51,500 nucleotides of DNA, from NCBI GenBank assembly GCA_024226255.1, contig JAAELU010000395.1, forward strand, positions 1 through 51,500. Direction: 5' to 3'. The position numbers and the translations under genes were made by a program. The stretch is from a bacterium. Lineage in GTDB: Bacteria; Actinomycetota; Acidimicrobiia; Spongiisociales; UBA5794. The notes under the pieces were generated by a model. It searched no databases. It had not been told where the DNA came from and saw only the letters and a list, made by a program, of their open reading frames with translations. Each line of letters opens with the position of its first letter. Position 1 is the stretch's first letter. Below are positions 41,943 to 50,932 of the stretch, one piece after another.

Positions 41943-43178
41943 CTACATCCTCCGGCGTCGACTGCGTCCCAGGCGTCTTTGGGTGATCACCTTGAACGGG
42001 GCGGCTGCCGGATCCGGAATGAATGCCGTCAGGTCGTGGAGTCGCTCGTCGTTGGAGAACATCTTGACCACGGGTTCGTTGAGGTCGGCCTGCTTCTGGA
42101 TCCGGAGGACCTCGTTCAGCTGATCCCATTCGACGAGTGTTACCACCAGGCCCGACTCGCCGGCGCGGGCAGTGCGCCCGGACCGATGCAGGTAGGTCTT
42201 GGGGTCGTCGGGCGGGTCGTAGTGAATCACCGTGTCGACGTTGTCGATGTCGAGACCGCGGGCGGCGACGTTGGTGGCCACGAGGACCGGGGCACTTCCA
42301 TCGGCGAAAGCATTGAGGGCCTGCTGGCGTTTGGACTGTTGCAGGTCGCCGTGGATGGCACGAGCTTGGACACCCAGTGCCACGAGCTCGTTGGCCAAGC
42401 GGTCGCAGCCATGCTTGGTGCGGGTGAACATCAGGGTTCGATTGCCGGAATTGGCGACGGCGGCGGCGACCTTGACCTTGTCCATGTAATGGACCTGGAG
42501 GAAGCGGTGATCTGACGTGTCGACCGTTTGGCTGTCGGTCTCCACCTCGTGTTTGACCGGATCGTGCATGTACTTCTGGATAAGAGTGCCAACTTGGCCG
42601 TCGAGGGTCGCCGAAAAAAGCATCGTCTGGCGATCATCGGGCACCTCGCGCATGATTCGGCGCACCTGCGGGAGGAATCCCATGTCAGCCATCTGGTCGG
42701 CTTCGTCGATGACCACGATTTCCATATCATCGAGAAACGCTTCGCGGCGCTCGATGAGGTCAATAAGGCGGCCCGGAGTAGCAATGACGATTTCCACGCC
42801 CCTGCGGAGCTTGTCGATCTGCTTCTGCATCGAGACACCGCCATATACCGCCACGGTGGAGATGCCGCGGATCCGAACCAGTGGCTGCAGCACTTCTGTG
42901 ACTTGATTGGCGAGTTCGCGCGTCGGTACCAATACCAAGCCATTCGGCCGCTGCGGGCGGGCTTCTCCAAGCTGTTGGATCATGGGGAGGCCGAACGCCA
43001 GCGTCTTCCCGGAACCGGTCTGCGCCTTTCCAGTTACATCGGATCCGGCCAAACCGTCCGGGATCGCCACGATCTGGATTCGGAAAGGGTTGATGATTCC
43101 GTCTTTGGCCAGTGCGTCTGCGAGGTCTTGGTCTATCCCGAGATCCGAGAAAGTTGTTTCAGTTGTTCTGTCCAGCAT
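41943..43178 (-). CDS. DEAD-box ATP-dependent RNA helicase
   Basis: A 411-residue DEAD-box helicase. In order: the Q-motif region (INPFRIQIVAIP), motif I AQTGSGKT, Ia PTRELANQ, Ib TPGRL, II DEAD (VVIDEADQM), III SAT, IV-V (LVATNVAARGLDID) and VI HRSGRTARAG. A short basic tail RRLGRSRRRRM ends the protein. It unwinds RNA in ribosome assembly or mRNA turnover; cold induction is common in the family but not shown here. I chose ATG 43178, which has GAAGAAG upstream; the frame further 5' is Arg-rich and not family-like. Confidence 0.92.
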   Translation of the reverse strand: MLDRTTETTFSDLGIDQDLADALAKDGIINPFRIQIVAIPDGLAGSDVTGKAQTGSGKTLAFGLPMIQQLGEARPQRPNGLVLVPTRELANQVTEVLQPLVRIRGISTVAVYGGVSMQKQIDKLRRGVEIVIATPGRLIDLIERREAFLDDMEIVVIDEADQMADMGFLPQVRRIMREVPDDRQTMLFSATLDGQVGTLIQKYMHDPVKHEVETDSQTVDTSDHRFLQVHYMDKVKVAAAVANSGNRTLMFTRTKHGCDRLANELVALGVQARAIHGDLQQSKRQQALNAFADGSAPVLVATNVAARGLDIDNVDTVIHYDPPDDPKTYLHRSGRTARAGESGLVVTLVEWDQLNEVLRIQKQADLNEPVVKMFSNDERLHDLTAFIPDPAAAPFKVITQRRLGRSRRRRM

Positions 43179-43404
43179 GAATCTTCTTCGGCGACATATG
43201 GGTGGGCGGCGGCGAGTCGAGGTTGATGTCGAGATTCTGGCCAGCGCGGCTGCGAGGCAGCTGTGGGCAACGATAGCCGCTATTGGGCCGCCATAGGTTG
43301 CGGGCCGCCTTGCGATGGCCAATTGGCGACGGAATCCGCCGAACATCGTCCACCAGATTCGCCCAGTTGGGAACTATCGTCGCCGGCAGGCCGTCTTAGG
43401 AGCA

Positions 43405-46206
43405 ATGACGAGGCGACCCCGACAATGTATGCGGCATCGATGGTCGCTTGTGGCAACGGCGGTAGCGCTGGCGGTCAGTGCATGCACGAGCGGGGTTGGT
43501 TCAACAACGACGGTCAGTGCGTCCTCTTCGGCGCCGACCGCCATACCGGGGACGACGGGAACGACCACCGTAGTTCTCGGTTCGACGACTACCGCAAACA
43601 CCGTTGCCCCAACCGTGCCCGTTCCAGTCTTTGTCGGGCCCGATGGTTTCAACGACCACTCGGTGCCGGTAATCGCATCGACACCTGAGTTCTTTGCACT
43701 GGCGCGAAATGGGGTTTCTGGCCAGTCCGTCGTGAAGTTCACCATCGCCAACATGCTGGCGGGACCCGAGATCCGGTGGTTGGACAGCGGCTTCTACTCG
43801 CTCCATGACGAATGGTATTGGTTCCGCCTGCTCAACGGAGCTGCCGTGCCGGGCACTGCCAACCTTCCCAGTCAGGGACTGCGGTTCAACTCAATTGCCG
43901 AGGTCTATTCCTGGGCGCAATCCCTGTCACCTACCGGTTTGCCGTACGACCTGCAATGGGTGGGGAGCCAGAGTGTTGGGACCCGGCTCTACTCGGACCA
44001 CTTCTATGACCTTGCTCTGAACGTCGACCCGCGCGTCTACGGGCTTGGATCCGTCGTTCACTTCCCAACTTCCGCCGGCGGCGGTGAGCGATGGGTCATC
44101 GAATTGGAATTCCAAGACGATGCTCCGCCTTCTCAGATTGCCCTGTTCTTCGAGCTGCTCGCGCCCTCTCTGCCCGGCGAGATTGGAGACAGTTTGGAGT
44201 GGGTGATTCGCTCTCCCGAACAGGAGCAGGTGGCCCGGGAGATGGCCGCCGGCTCGCTTCCATATCACGACCGCGTGGTCCGTTTCTCCGAGTTGGTCGC
44301 ACCGGGGCAGGTTGCGGTCTACAACGAAGGGATCGCGGCCGGCCGGCTGCTGTTGATTGGTGAGGGTGGCCGAGAGCTCAGCGATGCTCGAGATAACGAC
44401 ATCCTGCTCGTTGAGAACATACCGGACTGGCTGCCGCCGGGCCGGGCGCTCATTTCGTCCTCACCGCAAACACCGCTCGCTCACGTCAACTTGCTTGCTC
44501 GCAATCGCGGGATCCCCAATGCATCGCAGAGTGGCATTCTTGGCGATGCTGGAATCCGGCAGGCGGCACGAGTTCGTGCCCCGGCGATCGTCAGAGCGAC
44601 AGCGCCCGGAGAGCTCGAAGTCGTCTTGATCACCGAAGAGGAGTACTCGTTGTGGCAGTCACGCAATTCTGTGGCGCCGATCTCCGCGCCGAGTGTCGAC
44701 ATCGCCGGGCTGCCGAATGTGATCGATCTGAGTTCGATCGCTCCTCCGGCTACGGACGCCGACATCGCCCGATATCGGGCCGTGATTGGGGGCAAAGCGG
44801 CCGGGTTCTTCAACCTGTTCGCCGCGAGCCCGGAGCATCTACCCCCCAACCCACTGGCAATCACCGTCAAGCCCTATCAAGAGCACTTGGCCCTTGTCGA
44901 AACCGAGTTGGATGCAATGTTGCGCAACACCAGTTTCGGCAGCTCGGCCCGCACCCGCTATCTGATGCTTGAAGGAGCCGACGCATACCTTTCCTTCTAC
45001 GCGGATGACGATGATCGTGAATTCGCCGAAACCTTTGCTGCGAGCAATCCGGCAGGGTCCCCGGTCGGAGACATTCTGCGTGCAGGCGGGTTTGGTTCGT
45101 ACATGCGAGACCTTCCCCTCGACACGTCCAATCTGCGCGTCATTACGTCCGCGCTCGAGGCGACCTACAGCGAATATGCCCTGAGTCAGGGTCTGCGTTT
45201 TCGGTCATCGAGCACGGTCGAGGACGTTGAAGGTTTCAATGGGGCGGGGCTATACGACTCCAACACCGGGTTCCTCAGGCCTGATGTTCAGCTCGACGGT
45301 GGCGATCACAAGAAGTCGATCGAATGGGCGCTCAAGAAGACCTGGGCGTCCTACTGGGGGTTCGAGGCGTTCGAGGAGCGCCGCAGAGAGAGGGTCGACC
45401 ATCGCAGTGGGGCGATGGCGGTATTGGTCCACGCTGCGTTCGGAGATTCGCTTGAACAGGCCAACGCTGTCTTCACGCTCACGTTGCTCCCATCGTCGGC
45501 CGCGGACGCCGTCATCGTGGCAATCAACGCCCAAGACGGAGCAGTATCGGTCGCTAATCCGGATCCGGCGCTCGGAGCTCTCCCGGAAATCACCATCGTT
45601 CGCCGCGCTTGGCTCGACGCGCCAATGCGCATCGAGCGAACTGCCGAATCCAGCTTGGTCCCGTCCGGAGAGGAGATCCTCACTGACGCCCAATTGCGCA
45701 CGATCCTCGAACAAGCACAGTCGGTGGCGGTGTTGTGGCGTACGCGAATAAACGCCACGCTGCCCGTGGCGCAGCGAATCGAGACCCTGACCCTCGACTT
45801 CGAACTCAAAGAGATGGCTGTCGGCTGGCCGATACATCTCGGTCAATTCCCGAAGCGTCCTGGCAGCCTTGTTATCAAACAGGCCCGATCGCTCGAGCCG
45901 GGCCTACGCGGAATCCCGGACGATGTTGCCGCCCTGCCGATTCCCCGAGACGTCCTGAGTCGCTCGCGGCTGGTCGAGCAGATTCTGTGCACGAGCGATG
46001 GCCTGCGGTCGGTGGCGATCCATGTTCTCACCGACCCGCTGCTTGGCCCCGACGTCGGATTCGCCGAATCGCCGTTCGTAGTCAGTGAGACGGGCGCCAT
46101 GCCCAAGGACCTGTCGGGCTGTGACCGGCAGATCCTCCACAGTACGCCGGATCAGTTCCTGATCGAATTGCTCCAACGCGGAGTGATACTCAACCTCTCG
46201 CCGTAG
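43405..46206 (+). CDS. Exported lipoprotein with PEP-synthase/PPDK-like domains
   Basis: A 933-residue lipoprotein: MTRRPRQCMRHRWSLVATAVALAVSAC is a lipoprotein signal, followed by a Thr/Ser linker. A beta-rich region of about 200 residues follows. Next is a PEP-utiliser-like segment PQTPLAHVNLLARNRGIPNA (His codon at 44482). A PPDK/PEP-synthase ATP-grasp-like region follows with GGKAAGFFNLF and LRFRSSSTVEDVEGFNGAGLYDS. The swivel-like segment precedes the nucleotide-binding-like part, the reverse of PEP synthase. ATP-dependent chemistry outside the membrane would be unusual, so a binding role is as likely. AGGAG lies two bases before the ATG; ATG 43429 is an alternative start. Confidence 0.75.
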   Translation: MTRRPRQCMRHRWSLVATAVALAVSACTSGVGSTTTVSASSSAPTAIPGTTGTTTVVLGSTTTANTVAPTVPVPVFVGPDGFNDHSVPVIASTPEFFALARNGVSGQSVVKFTIANMLAGPEIRWLDSGFYSLHDEWYWFRLLNGAAVPGTANLPSQGLRFNSIAEVYSWAQSLSPTGLPYDLQWVGSQSVGTRLYSDHFYDLALNVDPRVYGLGSVVHFPTSAGGGERWVIELEFQDDAPPSQIALFFELLAPSLPGEIGDSLEWVIRSPEQEQVAREMAAGSLPYHDRVVRFSELVAPGQVAVYNEGIAAGRLLLIGEGGRELSDARDNDILLVENIPDWLPPGRALISSSPQTPLAHVNLLARNRGIPNASQSGILGDAGIRQAARVRAPAIVRATAPGELEVVLITEEEYSLWQSRNSVAPISAPSVDIAGLPNVIDLSSIAPPATDADIARYRAVIGGKAAGFFNLFAASPEHLPPNPLAITVKPYQEHLALVETELDAMLRNTSFGSSARTRYLMLEGADAYLSFYADDDDREFAETFAASNPAGSPVGDILRAGGFGSYMRDLPLDTSNLRVITSALEATYSEYALSQGLRFRSSSTVEDVEGFNGAGLYDSNTGFLRPDVQLDGGDHKKSIEWALKKTWASYWGFEAFEERRRERVDHRSGAMAVLVHAAFGDSLEQANAVFTLTLLPSSAADAVIVAINAQDGAVSVANPDPALGALPEITIVRRAWLDAPMRIERTAESSLVPSGEEILTDAQLRTILEQAQSVAVLWRTRINATLPVAQRIETLTLDFELKEMAVGWPIHLGQFPKRPGSLVIKQARSLEPGLRGIPDDVAALPIPRDVLSRSRLVEQILCTSDGLRSVAIHVLTDPLLGPDVGFAESPFVVSETGAMPKDLSGCDRQILHSTPDQFLIELLQRGVILNLSP

Positions 46207-47212
46207 CGAGTCGGATTCGCCTGGTCTCGATCGCGGCGTTGAATTCAGCTCCCAGGAGGACGATTAGCCCGGAGATGAAGAACCAGACGAGGAGGACAAC
46301 TACTCCGGCGAGAGCGCCGTAGGTCGCGCCGAAGTTGAAGGCAGTGACCCCGGCCGAGAATCCGGCGGTGGCTGCCAGCCAGACAACCGCAGCTGCGAAG
46401 GCGCCCTGCCAAATGGGATGGTTGCGCCCCGGCGCATCCGACGGCGCAATTCGATAGAGGGCAGCAAGCCCTGTCACAACGAGAACGATCAGGGCCGGCC
46501 ACCGCACGATGTCGGTCAGGGAACTGTCGACCACCTGCGGCAGAATCGCCACGCCGGCCACGACCGAGACGACACCGACGATCATGCCGATCGTGAGCAG
46601 TAGGGCCAGTCCGCGCACGACCAGATAGCTGCGGGTCTCCCGTTCACCGTACGCCAGGTTCACCCCGGTGATCAGCACCTTGGTACCGGCCGATGCGGAC
46701 CAGAGGGCGACGATGACACCGATGGCAGTCGCAATCCCGAGACCTGCCTCGGAGCCGGTCACGATCTTGCCAAGTTCGGTTTCTATCAGCATCGCCGTCG
46801 CGTCTGGGAGGCGTTCTGCGAGCGTCGTGATGAGACTGGTGAGGTCTTCCGTGTCTGCCACAAGGCCATAGATTGAAATCCCGGCGATCGCGGCCGGGAA
46901 CATGGCCAACAGTGCGTAATAGGCCAGGCTGCCGGCGATGACGGTTGTGGTGTGCGTCTTGAGCCGGGCAACCAGTACCCGCACCATCGCCATTGTTGTC
47001 TGCCAACGGGCCCAGGACGGATCGTCGCCCGGAACATCCGGCTGGCGAGCCATGGGCACGATGGGCGAAGCCATGATCAGCTCTTCGCCGGTGTCGACGA
47101 TCGCGGCCGGGGGCTCGGCCGTCGACTGGCCGCGCGAGGTCACCGCCCGGGCGGCGACGCCCACAGCGAGACCGCCGAGTACCCATGAGAGGAACCGTCG
47201 CAGTTGGCTCAC
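46190..47212 (-). CDS. YihY/BrkB-family membrane protein
   Basis: A 340-residue inner-membrane protein of the YihY/BrkB family. After a hydrophobic N-terminal segment and a soluble stretch of about 60 residues comes the conserved HTTTVIAGSLAYYALLAMFPAAIAG. Five further helices follow, with ALWSASAGTKVLITGVNLAYGE and FNFGATYGALAGVVVLLVWFFISGLIVLLGAEFNAA. Despite older names it is not a tRNA nuclease, and its function is not established. Its GTG start is six bases after the acyl-CoA dehydrogenase stop, and its end overlaps the convergent PPDK-like lipoprotein gene by 17 bases. Confidence 0.88.
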   Translation of the reverse strand: MSQLRRFLSWVLGGLAVGVAARAVTSRGQSTAEPPAAIVDTGEELIMASPIVPMARQPDVPGDDPSWARWQTTMAMVRVLVARLKTHTTTVIAGSLAYYALLAMFPAAIAGISIYGLVADTEDLTSLITTLAERLPDATAMLIETELGKIVTGSEAGLGIATAIGVIVALWSASAGTKVLITGVNLAYGERETRSYLVVRGLALLLTIGMIVGVVSVVAGVAILPQVVDSSLTDIVRWPALIVLVVTGLAALYRIAPSDAPGRNHPIWQGAFAAAVVWLAATAGFSAGVTAFNFGATYGALAGVVVLLVWFFISGLIVLLGAEFNAAIETRRIRLATARG

Positions 47213-47218
47213 GATTGG

Positions 47219-48988
47219 CTAGTTGATCGAGCCGGCAAGGTCGATGCCAAACAGTGCGTCTGCCTTGGCAACGGCCGCGGGCAGTAGCCCGGCCGTTTGC
47301 GGAAGGAGCTGCTCGGCATAGAACTTGGCGGTGGTGATCTTGTCGGCCATCCACGTGTCATCGGCAGCCAGGGGAGCTGCCACAAGCGCATGTTTGGCCA
47401 AGTAGTAGCCACATGAGACCAGTCCGAACATTCGGCAATAGGGCGTTGCCCCGGCCAGAGCGTCGTTGGGATTGTCTCGGGACAGGAGTTGTTCGGTGGC
47501 GTCACGCAGTTGACTCGTTGCAGTTGCCAGGCTCGCCGCCATTGCCGCAAAGCCGGCGGCTTCGAGTTCCGGAGCGATGGCTTCGATCTCCTCGAGGTAC
47601 TCCCGTACTGCGTCACCACCTCGCATTGGTAGCTTGCGCATCACGAGGTCCATCGCCTGGATGCCGTTGGTTCCCTCGTAGATCGGGGTAATCCGGGCGT
47701 CTCGGAAGTGTTGCGCCGAGCCGGTTTCCTCGATATATCCCATGCCTCCATGGACTTGGACACCCAGCGACGTCAGCTCGACGCCGAGGTCCGTGGCGAA
47801 GGCCTTTCCAACCGGTGTCAGTAGACCGGCCCTTTCCTCGGCCGCCGCCCGAGAAGCCTCATCCGCGGCATAGCGGGCACGGTCGATCGCAGCGGCGTTG
47901 TCGAAGAGAAGTGCTCTCGAGCCTTCGATGAAGGCTCGCATCGTCATCAGCATCCGGCGGATATCGGGGTGCTCGATGATTGCGGAGCTTTCGGTCTTCG
48001 GCGCTCCGACAGCACGGCCTTGAAGCCGTGTCGTGGCGAATTCGACGGCTTGCTGATAGGAGCGCTCGGCCAGACCCATGCCTTCGAGACCAACATGGAG
48101 GCGAGCGTCGTTCATCATTGTGAACATGTACCGCATACCCTGATTCTCTTCGCCGAGCAGCCAGCCCTGTGCATCCTCGAATGCCAGCACACAGGTAGGG
48201 CTGCCGTTGATCCCAAGCTTGTGTTCGATTGAGACGCAGCTCAGTGAATTGGCCTCGCCGACCCCACCATTGTCATCGGGTATGAACTTGGGAACGATGA
48301 AGAGGCTGATGCCCTTGGTCCCGGGAGGGGCGTCGGGGGTTCGCGCCAGGACCAGGTGCACGATGTTGTCAGCCATGTCGTGCTCGCCCCAGGTGATGAA
48401 GATCTTGCTGCCTGTGATTGCCCAGCTGCCGTCATCGTTTGGGGCGGCCTTGGCTCGGAGTGCGCCAACGTCAGATCCGGCCTCGGGTTCCGTGAGCACC
48501 ATGGTGCCGGTCCATTCTCCGGTGATGAGCTTCTCGAGATAGTGCGCCTTTTGCTCTTCGCTGCCGTGCACGTCCAGGGCGAGGACAGCGCTGGAAGTGA
48601 GCATCGGGCACAGCGAAAACGCCATGTTGGCCGACGTCATCATCTCCAAGACTGCGAGGCCGACGGCGCCCGGGAATCCGTACCCGCCGTACTCCATAGG
48701 CGCCTTCACGGACCCCCATCCGGCAGCGACGTACTGTTGGTAAGCCTTTTTGAACGAATCCGGAGCCGACACCGAACCGTCGTCGTTGCGGACTGATCCG
48801 ATTACGTCTCCGTCACGATTGGTTGGCGCCACAACCTCCGAAAAGAAACGGGCAGCTTCATCGAGGGCGCTAAAAGCGGTGTCAGGGTCGACGTGCTCAA
48901 ACGCGGGAAGGGAAACAAGTTCATCGAGGCCACAGGTGTGCTCGAGAACAAACTTCATGTCACGCAGCGGGGGGCTGTAGGAACTCAT
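47219..48988 (-). CDS. Acyl-CoA dehydrogenase (FadE, long form)
   Basis: A 589-residue FAD-dependent acyl-CoA dehydrogenase of the long actinobacterial type (compare mycobacterial FadE5). Flavin and substrate motifs are in order: MVLTEPEAGSDVGALRAKA, GSKIFITWGEHDMADNIVH, LGINGSPTCVL and VHGGMGYIEETGSAQHFRDARITPIYEGTNGIQAMDLVMRK, where the Glu of YEGTNG is the expected catalytic base. A C-terminal domain of about 120 residues follows. It oxidises acyl-CoA to enoyl-CoA and passes electrons to ETF, which the EtfD-like protein at 8216-10396 would reoxidise. ATG 48988 fits the family start (MSSYSPPLRDM); the longer frame to 49120 does not. Confidence 0.92.
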   Translation of the reverse strand: MSSYSPPLRDMKFVLEHTCGLDELVSLPAFEHVDPDTAFSALDEAARFFSEVVAPTNRDGDVIGSVRNDDGSVSAPDSFKKAYQQYVAAGWGSVKAPMEYGGYGFPGAVGLAVLEMMTSANMAFSLCPMLTSSAVLALDVHGSEEQKAHYLEKLITGEWTGTMVLTEPEAGSDVGALRAKAAPNDDGSWAITGSKIFITWGEHDMADNIVHLVLARTPDAPPGTKGISLFIVPKFIPDDNGGVGEANSLSCVSIEHKLGINGSPTCVLAFEDAQGWLLGEENQGMRYMFTMMNDARLHVGLEGMGLAERSYQQAVEFATTRLQGRAVGAPKTESSAIIEHPDIRRMLMTMRAFIEGSRALLFDNAAAIDRARYAADEASRAAAEERAGLLTPVGKAFATDLGVELTSLGVQVHGGMGYIEETGSAQHFRDARITPIYEGTNGIQAMDLVMRKLPMRGGDAVREYLEEIEAIAPELEAAGFAAMAASLATATSQLRDATEQLLSRDNPNDALAGATPYCRMFGLVSCGYYLAKHALVAAPLAADDTWMADKITTAKFYAEQLLPQTAGLLPAAVAKADALFGIDLAGSIN

Positions 48989-49143
48989 ATCAACAGAATA
49001 CTCGGCCCGAGTTCGCTCTCCTCTCCCCCCAGCTGTGACCCGCCCAAAGCGGCGTGTCACGGAGAGAGAGACACCGTTTACGCCGCCACGCTCCGCTTTG
49101 TAAGACCGGCTCGGGTTCACGGGCGACGACGCACCAATGTGAT

Positions 49144-49184
49144 CGCACAGTCACCTCGCGGCCTCAGTGCAGCGCACAGTCACC
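49144..49184. repeat. Two 12-bp direct repeats upstream of the DGPF-ECF operon
   Basis: CGCACAGTCACC occurs at 49144-49155 and 49173-49184, 29 bases apart. It lies in the 338-base gap between the divergent acyl-CoA dehydrogenase and DGPF genes. It could be a regulator site; nothing else identifies it. Confidence 0.5.
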
Positions 49185-49250
49185 ACGCTTGACGGGTGCA
49201 GCGGACAGGCGTGGCGCCACACGGGACGAGAGATTCCAACTAACTTTGGG

Positions 49251-49276
49251 TGTCGATTTGGTGGTTTGCGTTCGTC
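49251..49276 (+). promoter_or_regulatory. ECF42-type promoter of the DGPF-sigma operon
   Basis: TGTCGA (49251-49256) and CGTC (49273-49276) are separated by 16 bases and lie 51 bases before the DGPF start. I recall this as the consensus described for ECF42 sigma factors (TGTCGA with a CGA/TC-type -10). Autoregulation by the sigma factor of the same operon is the natural reading. Confidence 0.6.
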
Positions 49277-49326
49277 GTTTGTGTAAGGCGGCGGGACTGA
49301 GCCGCGTGAGTGAGGAGTCGCAACCA

Positions 49327-49692
49327 ATGAAGTACGCCCTATTGATATACGGAGACGAGTCGATGCAGGCCGACGCCACCTCGGAGCAGCAGATGCAGGT
49401 CATGGCCGAATACGGGGCATTCACCGAGTCGATCAATGAAGCCGGTGTGAATCTCGGAGGCGAGGCTCTTGACAGCACCGGAACCGCGACGACGGTGCGA
49501 GTGCGTGACGGCGAGACGATGACCACCGACGGCCCGTTCGCTGAGACCCGAGAACAGCTTGGAGGTTTCTACCTAATCGACGTACCAGATCTCGACGAGG
49601 CGATTGCCGTGGCGTCTCGGCTGCCCGGGTCCAAGTACGGCTCTGTGGAAGTACGCCCCGTATGGGATTGGGAGAACAACCATCCAGCTTGA
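49327..49692 (+). CDS. YCII-related DGPF-domain protein
   Basis: A 121-residue small dimeric alpha-beta protein of the YCII/DGPF family. It starts MKYALLIYGDE and carries the namesake TTDGPFAETREQLGGFYLIDV. Such proteins are almost always encoded beside ECF42 sigma factors, as here, and are often named PhnB- or YciI-like; their biochemical role is unknown. The sigma-factor start lies 31 bases inside its 3' end, so the two are co-translated. Confidence 0.9.
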   Translation: MKYALLIYGDESMQADATSEQQMQVMAEYGAFTESINEAGVNLGGEALDSTGTATTVRVRDGETMTTDGPFAETREQLGGFYLIDVPDLDEAIAVASRLPGSKYGSVEVRPVWDWENNHPA

Positions 49693-50921
49693 GCGACCAT
49701 GCTCGAGCCCTCGACCAGGTCTTTCGTGAGGAGTACGGGCGTGTCGTTTCGACACTGATTCGACACGTCGGTGACTTCGAGCTTGCCGAGGACGCAGTCC
49801 AAGAGGCGATGGCGGCTGCAATGGTCGCCTGGTCCTCGGGAGTGCCGCGCAATCCGGCAGCGTGGCTGACAACGACCGCCCGCCGTAAGGCGATCGACCG
49901 GCTGCGTCGAGCTCAGACGTTTGCTCGCAAACAGAAGGAGCTCGAGTATCTCGCCAAGCTGGAACAGGTTGAAGAGGACAAGGAGGAGAACGTGGACTCC
50001 CTTGTGCAAGACGACCGGCTCCGGCTGATGTTCACGTGCTGCCATCCAGCGCTGAACCAGGAGGCCCAGGTGGCCCTCACTCTCAAGACGCTCGGTGGTT
50101 TGAGCACTGTCGAAATCGCCAACGCGTTCCTAGCCGCTGAGACAACGATGGCGCAGCGGTTGGTGAGAGCCAAGCGCAAGATCAAGCAGGCCGCCATCCC
50201 GTATCGGGTGCCTCCGGACCATCAACTGCCGGACCGGCTGAGCTCGGTCCTCGCCGTCCTCTACTTGGTCTTCAGCGAGGGCTATTCAGCCAGCGAGGGT
50301 GACGAGTTGATTCGCCACGAGCTGTGCGATGAGGCGATTCGCCTCGGGCGGACCCTGGCTGAGCTGATGCCGGACGAGCCGGAGGCCCTCGGGTTGCTGG
50401 CGCTCATGATGTTGCAGCACTCTCGAGCGACCGCTCGTACCAGCGATGGCGAGTTGGTCCTTCTCGAGGATCAGGATCGCAGCGCGTGGGATCGGGCTGC
50501 TATCGAGTCCGGCGTCGAGCTCCTGGACCGAGCGCTGCGGCGCCATCAGGTTGGTCCCTATCAATTGCAGGCAGCGATAGCCGCGGTCCACACTGAAGCT
50601 GCGAACGCGGCCGAAACTGACTGGAAGCAGATTCGGCTTCTCTATTCGAAGTTGGCCGAAGTCGCTCCGTCGCCCGTGGTGGTTCTGAACTCTGCGGTCG
50701 CGGTCGCGATGGAAGATGGCCCTGGCGCCGGCTTGGACATGATCGAACGACTTGCAGGTGATCTGGACGGCTACTACCTGTTCCACTCGGCGCGAGCCGA
50801 CCTACTGCGACGCCTCGGGCGCGTTGCTGAGAGCCGGGCCGCCTACAGCCGGGCCCTCGAGCTGGCGGAGAACAGCACTGAGAAACGATTCCTGGTTCGG
50901 CGGATCCAGGAGCTTGGCTGA
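49662..50921 (+). CDS. ECF42-group RNA polymerase sigma factor with C-terminal extension
   Basis: A 419-residue ECF sigma factor. Region 2 (about 15-80) has VFREEYGRVVSTLIRHVGDFELAEDAVQEA, and region 4 (about 120-170) has LMFTCCHPAL and LGGLSTVEIANAFLAAETTMAQRLVRAKRKI. The remaining 240 residues form the ECF42 extension with TPR-like helices (AVLYLVFSEGYSAS, DWKQIRLLYSKL, RLGRVAESRAAYSRALELA), reported to be needed for activity in this group. It has no separate anti-sigma gene. It probably drives its own operon from 49251-49276. Confidence 0.9.
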   Translation: MGLGEQPSSLSDHARALDQVFREEYGRVVSTLIRHVGDFELAEDAVQEAMAAAMVAWSSGVPRNPAAWLTTTARRKAIDRLRRAQTFARKQKELEYLAKLEQVEEDKEENVDSLVQDDRLRLMFTCCHPALNQEAQVALTLKTLGGLSTVEIANAFLAAETTMAQRLVRAKRKIKQAAIPYRVPPDHQLPDRLSSVLAVLYLVFSEGYSASEGDELIRHELCDEAIRLGRTLAELMPDEPEALGLLALMMLQHSRATARTSDGELVLLEDQDRSAWDRAAIESGVELLDRALRRHQVGPYQLQAAIAAVHTEAANAAETDWKQIRLLYSKLAEVAPSPVVVLNSAVAVAMEDGPGAGLDMIERLAGDLDGYYLFHSARADLLRRLGRVAESRAAYSRALELAENSTEKRFLVRRIQELG

Positions 50922-50932
50922 GCGGTGTTGGC

